Position numbers and translations under genes: made by a program. 64,000 nucleotides of DNA, taken from positions 1 through 64,000 of the forward strand of contig CAZPLR010000008.1 in assembly GCA_964587555.1 (NCBI GenBank). The letters are read 5' to 3'. Numbering within the stretch: the stretch's first letter is position 1; the number at the start of each line of letters is the position of its first letter. Below, in pieces: positions 32,541 to 40,630 of this stretch. The notes below the pieces were generated by a model. The model saw nothing but the letters and a program-made list of their open reading frames with translations. It was not told where the DNA came from and made no database searches. This stretch comes from JAHHTP01 sp964587555 (GTDB lineage: Bacteria; Bacillota; Clostridia; Oscillospirales; Ruminococcaceae).

Positions 32541-32868
32541 TTATCTGTCGAGATAAAGGATGATATCAGCCTTATGCTCCTGAGACGTCCCCCGATAGAT
32601 GCGATTATCAAATCCGCCTATCTCAAAGCCCGCCTTCAGGCAGAACTTACAGGCGCTCACGTTATTATCCTGCCCAATGGTATAAATGCCGTTGTAATCT
32701 CCTTCGTGGGCAGTCTCTATCGCCTTTTCGATCAAAGCCGTTCCAACGCCCTGTTTTCTGTGTCCTCGCAAGACCTTGAAAATAGTTTTCGTCGGGAAAG
32801 CACATCTCCGCAGCTTCGTTTTCTGGGAAAAGCCGGATCGAGTAATCCCATTTCCCATCGAAAATCAA
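32541..32868 (-). pseudogene. Broken GNAT acetyltransferase (streptothricin acetyltransferase-like)
   Basis: One frame gives the N-terminal part DGKWDYSIRLFPENEAAEM; a second frame continues RGHRKQGVGTALIEKAIE, IGQDNNVSACKFCLKAGF and GGFDNRIYRGTSQE. Together they resemble a Sat-like GNAT, but about 40-50 codons between the two parts are missing and the join is out of frame. There is no own ATG; the remnant begins in the purH stop region. The second part keeps the acetyl-CoA loop, but a stable enzyme is unlikely. Confidence 0.72.
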
Positions 32869-34043
32869 TGATGGAACAAACGGATGCCGGTAAACGCCAT
32901 CGTCATACCGTAGGCGTTGCAGGTTTCGATCACATTGTCGTCGCGGATCGAGCCGCCCGGCTGCGCGATGTATCTCACGCCGGAGCGCTTGGCGCGCTCG
33001 ATATTGTCCCCAAACGGGAAGAAAGCGTCTGAGCCAAGCGCCACGTCGGTCATTGTGTCAAGCCACGCCCGACGCTCCTCGCGGGTCAAAACCTCCGGCT
33101 TTACCGCAAAAATACTTTCCCATTTGCCGTCCGCAAGCACGTCCATATAATCATCCGAAATATATACGTCGATCGCGTTATCGCGATTAGCGCGGCCCAA
33201 TTTTTCAACAAATTGCAGCCCCAAAACCTTCGGATGCTGGCGCAGATACCAGTTATCCGCCTTATTTCCGGCAAGACGGGTACAATGTACGCGCGACTGC
33301 TGCCCGGCGCCGATACCGATTGCCTGACCGTCCTTGACATAACAGACCGAGTTGGACTGGGTGTATTTCAGCGTAATTAACGAGATGATGAGGTCACGCT
33401 TTGCGCTCTCCGGCAGATAAGTGTTTTCCGTCACGATATTCTGCAAAAGCGTATCGTTAATATCCAGCTCGTTTCTGCCCTGCTCAAAGGTCACGCCAAA
33501 CACCTGCTTACGCTCGATCGGATCCGGAACATACCCCTCGTCAATCTGGATCACGCAATAGGTTCCTTTCCGCTTCGAACGCAGCACCGCAAGCGCCTTG
33601 TCGGTGTAGCCCGGCGCGATCACGCCGTCGGAAACCTCACGTTTAATCAGATTTGCAGTGGAAAGATCGCAGATATCGCTTAACGCAATAAAGTCACCGT
33701 AGGAGGACATTCTGTCTGCACCGCGCGCTCTGGCATATGCGGCTGCCAGCGGTGAAAGCGGCGGCATATCGTCTACAAAGTAGATCCTTCTCATCGTTTC
33801 GTCCAGCTCGGTCGCAACAGCCGCGCCGGCAGGCGACACATGCTTAAACGAAGCGGCAGCAGGCAAGCCGGTCGCCTGCTTTAATTCTTTAACAAGCTGC
33901 CAAGAGTTAAACGCATCTAAGAAATTGATATAGCCCGGATGACCGCTCAAAACCGTCACCGGAAGCTCCTTGCCGTTCTCCATGTAGACGCGGGAAGGCT
34001 TCTGGTTCGGATTGCAGCCATATTTTAACTGAAGTTCGTTCAT
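32865..34043 (-). CDS. purH: AICAR transformylase, stand-alone (PurH C-terminal domain)
   Basis: A 392-residue protein equal to the formyltransferase half of bifunctional PurH: LKYGCNPNQKPS at the N-terminus, ASFKHVSPAGAAV with the catalytic Lys-His, LKYTQSNSVCYVKDGQAIG, and FFPFGDNIERA plus QPGGSIRDDNVI. It adds the formyl group from 10-formyl-THF to AICAR, the penultimate step to IMP. The cyclohydrolase domain is absent and supplied by the PurO-type protein 27 bp upstream. A 10-formyl-THF need fits the folate uptake gene elsewhere in the window. Confidence 0.93.
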   Translation of the reverse strand: MNELQLKYGCNPNQKPSRVYMENGKELPVTVLSGHPGYINFLDAFNSWQLVKELKQATGLPAAASFKHVSPAGAAVATELDETMRRIYFVDDMPPLSPLAAAYARARGADRMSSYGDFIALSDICDLSTANLIKREVSDGVIAPGYTDKALAVLRSKRKGTYCVIQIDEGYVPDPIERKQVFGVTFEQGRNELDINDTLLQNIVTENTYLPESAKRDLIISLITLKYTQSNSVCYVKDGQAIGIGAGQQSRVHCTRLAGNKADNWYLRQHPKVLGLQFVEKLGRANRDNAIDVYISDDYMDVLADGKWESIFAVKPEVLTREERRAWLDTMTDVALGSDAFFPFGDNIERAKRSGVRYIAQPGGSIRDDNVIETCNAYGMTMAFTGIRLFHH

Positions 34044-34070
34044 CGCTCGTTTCCTTTCCTTATAAAGGTT

Positions 34071-34772
34071 TTATACGTTCTTATTAACGATCCGTGTTTC
34101 ATATACGCCGGTTTCAATATCGATAAACCGGGTAAAGAGGCTGACCTTATTGTCCGCATCCAAGCTTTCCCATACAGTCTTGGTAAAAGCGTCGATATCG
34201 CCGGTGATATCGACCTGCTCCGGTTCGCCCTCAAAGCTTGGAAGCGGGCTGCCATCTCCCATATAGGTGTGGATAAAATGTCCCTGCCCTGCCTTCGGAT
34301 TTTCATACTCGAAGAAATAGCGGCGGACGGAGCTTTCATCTCCGTCGGCGCTCTTTAAGATCGAAAGCCTGTAACGGCCGCCTTCGACCAACCCGGAAAT
34401 ACGCGGGGTAAAGTTTGGAGCATCCGGCTCAAAGGTACGGGTGCGCAGCGCGTCCTCAAAGGTTTTCCCAGCGAGCAGGAAATCCCGCACAGTATCGGTC
34501 TGATCGCCGTTTGTGACCACAGTGACGCCGTTTACAACCCTGACCGGCGCATAAATGACCAGAGAAGGATCAGACAGCTTTGCCGGATCAAACGCCTCGG
34601 TGCGAATCCCCTCGCCCTCGGCGACAAACACGCGGTTGCGGGAGTTGACGCTTCTGCCCATGATGAAATATGCGATCGCCATTTTTTTACCGTCAGCGGT
34701 CTTGCCCAAAACAATCCCGCGTCCCGGATAGCTGTTTCCCGACAGCAGGGCGGATAAATGCTCTTGTTTCAT
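34071..34772 (-). CDS. purO: IMP cyclohydrolase, PurO-like
   Basis: A 233-residue protein of the archaeal-type IMP cyclohydrolase family (Ntn-hydrolase-like fold). NSYPGRGIVLGKTADGK at the N-terminus, AYFIMGRSVNSRNRVF, and NFTPRISGLVEGG are typical. It closes FAICAR to IMP. Start at MKQEHLS with CGAAAGGA upstream; the ATG overlaps the purN stop (ATGA). Replacement of the PurH N-terminal domain by PurO occurs in some Clostridia. Confidence 0.87.
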   Translation of the reverse strand: MKQEHLSALLSGNSYPGRGIVLGKTADGKKMAIAYFIMGRSVNSRNRVFVAEGEGIRTEAFDPAKLSDPSLVIYAPVRVVNGVTVVTNGDQTDTVRDFLLAGKTFEDALRTRTFEPDAPNFTPRISGLVEGGRYRLSILKSADGDESSVRRYFFEYENPKAGQGHFIHTYMGDGSPLPSFEGEPEQVDITGDIDAFTKTVWESLDADNKVSLFTRFIDIETGVYETRIVNKNV

Positions 34773-35428
34773 AGATGATTTCCTTTCGTACATAGGTCTT
34801 TCTCGCATGATTGCACAAGCGGCTCCAGGCTTTCGCAGAGATCAGCCACCGCCTGCGGCAGCAAAAGCCACTCCGCCTGCTCCATAACACGCCGCTGCAG
34901 CGTTTCCGGCGTATCGTTTGGCAAAATCTCGACCGCTTTCTGCGCGATGATTCTCCCGCCGTCAGTTACCTCGTTGACAAAATGCACCGTTGCGCCCGTC
35001 ACCTTCACACCGTAGGAAAGCGCCGCCTCATGCACCCTCAGCCCATAAAAACCGTCGCCGCAGAAGGATGGGATCAGGCTTGGATGCACATTGATGATCC
35101 GGTCGCGGTAAACCTCGATCACACGCTTGCCGATGATCGATAGAAAGCCCGCCAAAACAACCAGATCAATCCGGTTTTCACGCAGTATCGAGAGTATTTT
35201 TTCGTCGTACTGCTCGGCGAAGGTAAAATCCTTTTTCCGCACGACCACCGACGGAATTCCGTGCTTTTTCGCGCGCTCAAGCGCATATGCGTTCGGATTG
35301 GACGCAAGCACAAGCGCGATATCGCCGTGTGCAATTTTGCCCTCCTCCTTCGCATCAAGGATCGCCTGCATATTGGTGCCGCCGCCGGAAACAAAGATAG
35401 CGACCCGCAGGGAATGAGTCTTTGACAT
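34769..35428 (-). CDS. purN: Phosphoribosylglycinamide formyltransferase
   Basis: A 219-residue GART transformylase: VAIFVSGGGTNMQAIL at the start, LVLASNPNAYAL, VLAGFLSIIG, NVHPSLIPSFCGDGFYG with catalytic His, and GATVHFVNEVTDGG with the catalytic Asp. Start at MSKTHSLRV because GAAAGGG is 7 bp before that ATG. Confidence 0.94.
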   Translation of the reverse strand: MSKTHSLRVAIFVSGGGTNMQAILDAKEEGKIAHGDIALVLASNPNAYALERAKKHGIPSVVVRKKDFTFAEQYDEKILSILRENRIDLVVLAGFLSIIGKRVIEVYRDRIINVHPSLIPSFCGDGFYGLRVHEAALSYGVKVTGATVHFVNEVTDGGRIIAQKAVEILPNDTPETLQRRVMEQAEWLLLPQAVADLCESLEPLVQSCEKDLCTKGNHL

Positions 35429-35444
35429 ATCGTTTCCCTTTCGT

Positions 35445-36491
35445 TTAAACGAGCATAACGCCCTTCTCGCCGGAGACAAGTTCGCCCAAGCGATACGCAT
35501 CCTCGCCGTTTTCCTGTAAAATGGAGATCGCCCGATCCGCGTCCTCTTTCGCCACGCAGATCACCATGCCGACGCCCATATTAAAGGTGTTGAACATATC
35601 ATGCTCCGAAACATTGCCTTCCTTTTGCAGCAGCTGAAAAATCGGCAGAACACGCACATCTTCTCTGTGGATACAAGCGGCAAGGCCCTCCGGCAGAGAA
35701 CGCGGAATATTCTCGTAAAATCCGCCGCCGGTGATATGTGAAACCGATTTGACCGTCACCTGCCGCAAGAGCGCCATCAACGGCTTTACATATATTTTGG
35801 TCGGGGTCAGCAGCGTTTCTCCCAAGGAGGCGCCCAGCTCCTCCCGATACGCGGTCAGATCCGCGTGCTCAATGTCAAAAATCTTTCTCACCAACGAAAA
35901 GCCGTTGGAATGCACGCCGGAGGACGGAAGCGCAATCAAAACGTCGCCTTCCTTTTGGGAGGAATTGTCGATAACCTGATCCCGATCCACAATGCCGACC
36001 GCAAAGCCCGCCAGATCATATTCATCCACCGGATAAAAGCCCGGCATTTCTGCGGTTTCTCCGCCAATCAGCGCCGCGCCGGACTGCACACAGCCTTCGG
36101 CAACGCCGGAAACGATAGAAGCGATCTTCTCCGGCTCATTCTTCCCGCAGGCGATATAATCTAAAAAGAACAACGGCTTTGCGCCGCAGCAGATAACGTC
36201 GTTGACGCACATCGCTACGCAGTCGACGCCGACAGTGTCGTGCTTGTCCATCAAAAATGCGATCTTCAGCTTTGTTCCAACGCCGTCGGTTCCGGAAACC
36301 AAAACCGGCTTTTGATACCCGGTTAGATCCAGCGAAAACAATCCGCCGAAGCCGCCCAAGCCCGACACAACGTTTTCATTCATAGTTTTTGCGACGTGTT
36401 TTTTCATCAATTCCACCGCGCGATAGCCGGCGGTTACATCCACGCCCGCTGCCTTATAGCTTTCACTGTAGCTTTTTTCAATCGTTGGCAT
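35445..36491 (-). CDS. purM: Phosphoribosylformylglycinamidine cyclo-ligase (AIR synthetase)
   Basis: A 348-residue PurM: SYKAAGVDVTAGYRAVELMK, VSGTDGVGTKLKIAF, VDCVAMCVNDVICCGA, GGETAEMPGFY and ITGGGFYENIPR. Complete. RBS AAAGGAG before the ATG; 27 bp after purF. Confidence 0.95.
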   Translation of the reverse strand: MPTIEKSYSESYKAAGVDVTAGYRAVELMKKHVAKTMNENVVSGLGGFGGLFSLDLTGYQKPVLVSGTDGVGTKLKIAFLMDKHDTVGVDCVAMCVNDVICCGAKPLFFLDYIACGKNEPEKIASIVSGVAEGCVQSGAALIGGETAEMPGFYPVDEYDLAGFAVGIVDRDQVIDNSSQKEGDVLIALPSSGVHSNGFSLVRKIFDIEHADLTAYREELGASLGETLLTPTKIYVKPLMALLRQVTVKSVSHITGGGFYENIPRSLPEGLAACIHREDVRVLPIFQLLQKEGNVSEHDMFNTFNMGVGMVICVAKEDADRAISILQENGEDAYRLGELVSGEKGVMLV

Positions 36492-36518
36492 AGAATCTCC
36501 TTTATTATGCGTTTTCGC

Positions 36519-37970
36519 TCAAATATTCTCGCTGATGCGATGCTCGAACTTACTCTTTGGATGGGATTTTGGCTCCGGCACAGGGTATTTGCCGTCAAAA
36601 CAGGCGGAGCAAAACTTACACCGCGCGCCCTCGGCGATCCGCTTGACGCTTTCCACGCTCAAATATCCGAGCGAGTCCGCGCCAATCGCCTTTGCAATCT
36701 CGTCAAGCGACATCTGACATGCAATCAGATTATCCCTAGAGTCAATATCCGTGCCAAAATAGCATGGGTTCATAAACGGCGGCGATGAAACACGCATATG
36801 CACCTCGATCGCCCCCGCCTCCCGCAGCAGCGCGACAATGCGCGCTGAGGTTGTCCCGCGGACGATCGAATCGTCAATCATCACAACCCGCTTTCCAGCG
36901 ACAGCATCCTTAACCGCGTTGAGCTTGATGCGCACAGCGGTGTCGCGCTGACCTTGGGTCGGTTCAATAAAGCTTCTGCCGATATAGCGGTTTTTGATGA
37001 ATCCGACGCCGTAAGGGATGCCGGACTGCTTGGCAAACCCCAGCGCGGCGTCCAAGCCGGAATCCGGCACGCCGATGACGATATCCGCCTGCGCCGGATG
37101 CTCCATCGCCAAAAATGCGCCCGCGCGCTGTCTGGCGCGCTGCACCGACGCGCCCTCGATTACCGAATCCGGACGGGAAAAATAAACAAACTCAAATACG
37201 CAAAAGCTGCTTTCGCACTGATCACAGAACCTGCGGTTAGATTCCACCTTGATCTCGCCATGATCCACATACACCTTGACAATCTCGCCCGGATCAATAT
37301 CCCGGATAAAGGTTGCGTGAAGCGTATCCAGCGCGCAGGATTCGGACGCAAACACAATACCGCCGAACTGCGTTTTTCCCATGCAAAGCGGCCGGAAACC
37401 ATGCGGGTCGCGCGCAGCGATCAGCTTAGAGGCGCTCATAATGACAAGCGAGTAAGCGCCGGTGATCTCCTCCATGCACTGCTCGACTGCTTTTTCAATC
37501 GAGCCGCTGTACAAACGCTTTTTGGCAAGCGTATGGGCGATCACCTCCGTATCGGAGCTGCCGTGAAAAATAGCGCCCTCCAGCTCATATTTTTGCCGCA
37601 GCTCATAGGAATTGGTGAGGTTTCCGTTATGCGCGAGCGCAAGCGGACCCTTTACGTGGCGGATCAAAAGCGGCTGGCAGTTTTGCCGGTTGAGCACGCC
37701 GGTTGTGGAATAGCGGGTGTGCCCAATCGCCATATTGCCCTGCCCGAGCTTCTCCAGCACCTCGCGCTGAAACACCTCCGGCACAAGCCCCAAGTCCTTA
37801 TGCGCGCTGATCACGCCGTCGTCGTTAACCGCGATGCCGCAGCTTTCCTGACCGCGGTGCTGCAAAGCGTAAAGCGCCAAGTACGCCGCGTGCGCAACAT
37901 CGGTCCGCTTTGCCTCCAATATGCCGAAAACGCCGCACTCCTCTTTCACTTTATCAAAAATTTCCTTCAA
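36519..37970 (-). CDS. purF: Amidophosphoribosyltransferase
   Basis: A 483-residue enzyme for the first step of purine synthesis. The TTG at 37970 is chosen over an ATG at 38009: AGAAAGGA lies 8 bp upstream and the product MKEIFDKVKEECGVFG has Cys at position 12, the same 11-residue propeptide as Bacillus PurF. The glutaminase domain has GIAVNDDG, TRYSTTG and HNGNLTN; the PRPP motif is VVMIDDSIVRGTT; C-terminal CKFCSAC and earlier Cys fit the 4Fe-4S cluster. Confidence 0.94.
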   Translation of the reverse strand: MKEIFDKVKEECGVFGILEAKRTDVAHAAYLALYALQHRGQESCGIAVNDDGVISAHKDLGLVPEVFQREVLEKLGQGNMAIGHTRYSTTGVLNRQNCQPLLIRHVKGPLALAHNGNLTNSYELRQKYELEGAIFHGSSDTEVIAHTLAKKRLYSGSIEKAVEQCMEEITGAYSLVIMSASKLIAARDPHGFRPLCMGKTQFGGIVFASESCALDTLHATFIRDIDPGEIVKVYVDHGEIKVESNRRFCDQCESSFCVFEFVYFSRPDSVIEGASVQRARQRAGAFLAMEHPAQADIVIGVPDSGLDAALGFAKQSGIPYGVGFIKNRYIGRSFIEPTQGQRDTAVRIKLNAVKDAVAGKRVVMIDDSIVRGTTSARIVALLREAGAIEVHMRVSSPPFMNPCYFGTDIDSRDNLIACQMSLDEIAKAIGADSLGYLSVESVKRIAEGARCKFCSACFDGKYPVPEPKSHPKSKFEHRISENI

Positions 37971-38005
37971 GCCGTTTTTCCTTTCTGAATCAAAAACGTT
38001 TCGCT

Positions 38006-38725
38006 TCATTCACCTAACAGACGGCGCATGATCTCTTGATACGCTTCCTCTACGCCGCCCAAATCTCTGCGGAAACGGTCCTTATCCAGCTTATCGTTGG
38101 TCTTTTCATCCCACAGCCGGCAGGTATCCGGGGAAATCTCGTCCGCCAACACAATAGTGCCGTCCGGAAGACGTCCAAACTCGATTTTAAAGTCGATCAA
38201 ACGGATGCCGACCTTATGGAAAAATTCCTTCATGAACTCGTTGACCTTCATCGTGTAGGCAGCGATGGTGTCCAGCTCTTCCTTGGTCGCAAGCTCCATT
38301 GCCAGCACGTGATAGTCGTTAATCAGCGGATCGTCCAGCGGGTCGGACTTATAGCAGTACTCCAAAACGGTGACAGGCAGCGCAGTCCCCTCCGGGATAC
38401 CCAGACGCTTGGACATCGAACCGGCGGCAACATTGCGGACGATGACCTCCAGCGGTACGATCGTCACCTTCTTGACCACCGTTTCGCGATCGTTTAATTC
38501 CTCGACATAGTGGGTCGGAACGCCGTTTTTCTCCAGCTCCTTCATGACATAATTGGTAACGCGGTTGTTGATCGCGCCTTTTCCGACGATCTGCCCTTTT
38601 TTCTTTCCATTAAAAGCGGTAGCGTCATCCTTATAGGAAACGATCAGCTTATCCGGATCCTCGGTCGTCCAAACCTTTTTTGCCTTACCTTCATATAATA
38701 ATTCAACTTTGGTTAAACTGCTCAT
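38006..38725 (-). CDS. purC: SAICAR synthetase
   Basis: A 239-residue PurC: LLYEGKAKKVWTTEDPD, SYKDDATAFNGKKKGQI, VPLEVIVRNVAAGS, and LADEISPDTCRLWD. Overlaps purE by 4 bp (ATGA). Confidence 0.95.
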   Translation of the reverse strand: MSSLTKVELLYEGKAKKVWTTEDPDKLIVSYKDDATAFNGKKKGQIVGKGAINNRVTNYVMKELEKNGVPTHYVEELNDRETVVKKVTIVPLEVIVRNVAAGSMSKRLGIPEGTALPVTVLEYCYKSDPLDDPLINDYHVLAMELATKEELDTIAAYTMKVNEFMKEFFHKVGIRLIDFKIEFGRLPDGTIVLADEISPDTCRLWDEKTNDKLDKDRFRRDLGGVEEAYQEIMRRLLGE

Positions 38726-39231
38726 AACACTTCGATCTCCTTCTGTAATCTTTCGTTCTTTTCAGCCACTTCAGCGGTCATTTTCCGCCGCATAGCAACA
38801 AGTTTTTCCTGCAGCGGCTCACATTCCAGCGCCAAAATCTGCGCTGCCAAGATCGCCGCGTTTTTCGCACCGTCCACGCCAACGGCTGCAACCGGAATCC
38901 CCGGCGGCATCATCACGGTCGCAAGCAGCGCATCCATACCGTCCAAAACGCTTGCTTTCATCGGAATCCCGATCACCGGAAGGGTGGTCTGCGCCGCCAA
39001 TACCCCAGCCAAATGCGCCGCCATCCCAGCCGCAGCGATTATCACGCCAAAGCCGTTGTCTTTTGCACATAAAGCAAACTCGCCCGCCTGTTTTGGGGTG
39101 CGGTGCGCAGATAAAATCTTGACCTCAAACGGGATCTCTAGCTCCTTTAGCTGCGCAACAGCCTTTTTTACCACCGGCCAGTCCGAGTCGCTGCCCATAA
39201 TTACGGCAACTTTTTTGCAATCCTGCAACAT
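38722..39231 (-). CDS. purE: 5-(carboxyamino)imidazole ribonucleotide mutase, class I
   Basis: A 169-residue PurE: IMGSDSDWPVVKKA, SAHRTPKQAGEF, IIAAAGMAAHLAGVLAAQT and PVIGIPMKAS. No purK is next to it. First enzyme gene of the operon, preceded by a leader with a 53-codon ORF and terminator. Confidence 0.95.
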   Translation of the reverse strand: MLQDCKKVAVIMGSDSDWPVVKKAVAQLKELEIPFEVKILSAHRTPKQAGEFALCAKDNGFGVIIAAAGMAAHLAGVLAAQTTLPVIGIPMKASVLDGMDALLATVMMPPGIPVAAVGVDGAKNAAILAAQILALECEPLQEKLVAMRRKMTAEVAEKNERLQKEIEVL

Positions 39232-39278
39232 AATTTAGGACATCCTTTCTTTTTTTCGTAAAAGCTGACAGAGAACAA

Positions 39279-39326
39279 AAAAGGCCGGCATATGCAGTTC
39301 GGTTCATCCAAATGCAATGCGGCCAT
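39279..39326 (-). terminator. Terminator/attenuator in the purine operon leader
   Basis: On the minus strand GGCCGCATTGCA pairs with TGCATATGCCGGCC (one bulge), with an inner TTTGG/CCGAA pair, followed by TTTTTTG. It overlaps the last 7-8 codons of the 53-aa leader ORF and ends about 48 bp before purE. Confidence 0.7.
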
Positions 39327-39465
39327 ATTCCTCTAAGCTTTTTTGCACAGCAATATTGCAAAAATCTCTGTTTTTTCGATTCGTCTGTCCGTTTTTAAAG
39401 CCATACGTAGTCTTATCCCATGTAGCGCTGTTATAGGATGATCTTAACTCCGGCAGAAACTGCAT
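39304..39465 (-). CDS. 53-aa ORF in the purine operon leader
   Basis: Starts MQFLPELRSSYNSATWDK and ends SLEEYGRIAFG. A GGAGG site 7-8 bp before the ATG and a strong promoter 42 nt upstream of that support real translation. It is hydrophilic, with no Cys motif or membrane segment, and I recognise no family. The 3' end forms one arm of the terminator before purE, so ribosome position could set read-through. It may be a regulatory leader peptide or an independent small protein. Confidence 0.6.
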   Translation of the reverse strand: MQFLPELRSSYNSATWDKTTYGFKNGQTNRKNRDFCNIAVQKSLEEYGRIAFG

Positions 39466-39512
39466 AAACGAAACCTCCGCATACAATTGCTGATTAAAAA
39501 ACCTATACTTCT

Positions 39513-39541
39513 ATTGTAACTCATTTTCGCAGAAAATGCAA
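39513..39541 (-). promoter_or_regulatory. Promoter of the purine operon
   Basis: TTGCAT (39541-39536), 17-bp spacer, TACAAT (39518-39513) on the minus strand. No purine riboswitch core and no PurBox-like inverted repeat was seen between here and purE. Confidence 0.75.
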
Positions 39542-39667
39542 GCGCCCCACGCATAAGATTTTGAAACGGTTCCCGCCGCTTTTTTGTGCAGCTGCGAAAA
39601 AATGCCGCTCAAAGCCATAATCTCCTCTATTTTTTTCGAGATAAAGAGCGAAAAAGAAAAAAAGCAC

Positions 39668-39696
39668 TTGATTTATTCATATTTATCTAGTATGAT
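39668..39696 (+). promoter_or_regulatory. Promoter of spoVG
   Basis: TTGATT (39668-39673), 17-bp spacer, TATGAT (39691-39696). It looks like sigma-A, not the sigma-H promoter known for Bacillus spoVG. The gap 39466-39775 contains this and the divergent purine promoter. Confidence 0.65.
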
Positions 39697-39775
39697 ATTG
39701 GTAATGAGGCGCTTTTACAAGAAAAGGGTGGCATTCCGGCTGCCTGCGCTTCAAAACAGGAAGGAGAAATGAAAT

Positions 39776-40117
39776 ATGGAAATTACCGACATTCGGATAA
39801 GAAAACTGATCTATGAAGGCAAATTAAAAGCGATTGTTTCGGTCACCATCGACAATGCTTTTGCAATTCACGATATCAAGATTATCCAAGGGCAAAATCG
39901 TTTATTTGCCGCTATGCCGAGCCGCCGCGATGAAAACGGTATCTTCCGCGACATCGTACATCCGATCAGCAGTGAGGGCCGCGCCGCGTTTGAAAAGGCG
40001 ATTTTAGACGCCTATTACCGCGCACTGGAGGAAGGTCAGTACAACCAGACAAGTCCATACGGAAGAAACTACCCGGGAAACCAAACGGGGGAGGATTCTG
40101 GGACAGAGAATCTGTAA
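39776..40117 (+). CDS. spoVG: Septation/RNA-binding regulator SpoVG
   Basis: A 113-residue SpoVG: MEITDIRIRKLIYEGKLKAI, TIDNAFAIHDIKII, MPSRRDENGIFRDIVHPI. In Bacilli it affects asymmetric septation; it is also a nucleic-acid-binding global regulator. The C-terminal tail (about 90-113, Asn/Gly/Gln-rich) is longer than usual. RBS AAGGAG before the ATG. Confidence 0.94.
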   Translation: MEITDIRIRKLIYEGKLKAIVSVTIDNAFAIHDIKIIQGQNRLFAAMPSRRDENGIFRDIVHPISSEGRAAFEKAILDAYYRALEEGQYNQTSPYGRNYPGNQTGEDSGTENL

Positions 40118-40144
40118 AATCGACCTCTGTACCCCACAAAAAGC

Positions 40145-40183
40145 AAAAAGGTTCTGATTTTGGTATTAAAAACAGAACCTTTT
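40145..40183 (+). terminator. Terminator of spoVG
   Basis: Stem AAAAGGTTCTG/CAGAACCTTTT with a 17-nt loop, then ATTTTTG. Confidence 0.8.
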
Positions 40184-40225
40184 ATTTTTGTGGGAAATTT
40201 CCTACAATTTTAGTCAAAATCCCTT

Positions 40226-40462
40226 TCACAGCTTTTGATACTGCTGCTGATTACGGGAGGTCTTATCTAGGACAGCAATCTGCCTATCCTTCTGTGCGGA
40301 AAGATAGAAAAGTGTGCCGAGCGTGATGCGGATATTTTTGGGAATCCGCTTCCATTCAAAGCCATAAAACAGGTCGCTGACGGTGAATATTTCGCCGGGC
40401 AGCAGCCGCTCAACCGAGCGCTGCGCCTTTTGCAGCAACGGATACACCTCTGAAGCATCCAT
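40226..40462 (-). CDS. DUF1413 family small protein
   Basis: A 78-residue protein starting MDASEVYPLLQKAQ. The core LPGEIFTVSDLFYGFEWKRI followed by IRITLGTLFY matches DUF1413, a short family seen in Firmicutes and their phages, resembling winged-helix partners; function unknown. GGGAG 8 bp upstream decides this ATG. It is monocistronic, with a perfect palindrome at its transcription start, suggesting autoregulation. Confidence 0.8.
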   Translation of the reverse strand: MDASEVYPLLQKAQRSVERLLPGEIFTVSDLFYGFEWKRIPKNIRITLGTLFYLSAQKDRQIAVLDKTSRNQQQYQKL

Positions 40463-40488
40463 GTTTCCCACTCCCTTCATAAAAGTCA

Positions 40489-40517
40489 TAAGCTGCAAGT
40501 AACCACTTGCAGCTTAT
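40489..40517. promoter_or_regulatory. Perfect 13-bp inverted repeat at the DUF1413 transcription start
   Basis: ATAAGCTGCAAGT and ACTTGCAGCTTAT are separated by 4 nt, directly after the -10 box. It could be an operator or a 5' hairpin. No T run follows on the minus strand, so it is not a plain terminator. Coordinates may be off by one. Confidence 0.7.
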
Positions 40518-40546
40518 ATTTTACTCTGTTTTTGTAATGATGTCAA
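40518..40546 (-). promoter_or_regulatory. Promoter of the DUF1413 gene
   Basis: TTGACA (40546-40541), 17-bp spacer, TAAAAT (40523-40518) on the minus strand. Confidence 0.75.
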
Positions 40547-40630
40547 GCTGTCGCTGTAATGGTTCCTTTTGCCATTTGCACAGAAAGGCGCTTTGCAGAC
40601 GGAGCGGCGTTTCAAAAAAGCCGCACAAAA

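Noticed and set aside
32384..32611. 75-codon minus-strand ORF over the terminase/purine terminator
   Set aside because: It reads through a bidirectional terminator and the tail of the GNAT remnant, without an RBS.
39466..39512. Purine riboswitch in the purE leader
   Set aside because: The conserved purine aptamer core and flanking loop motifs were not found in the leader.
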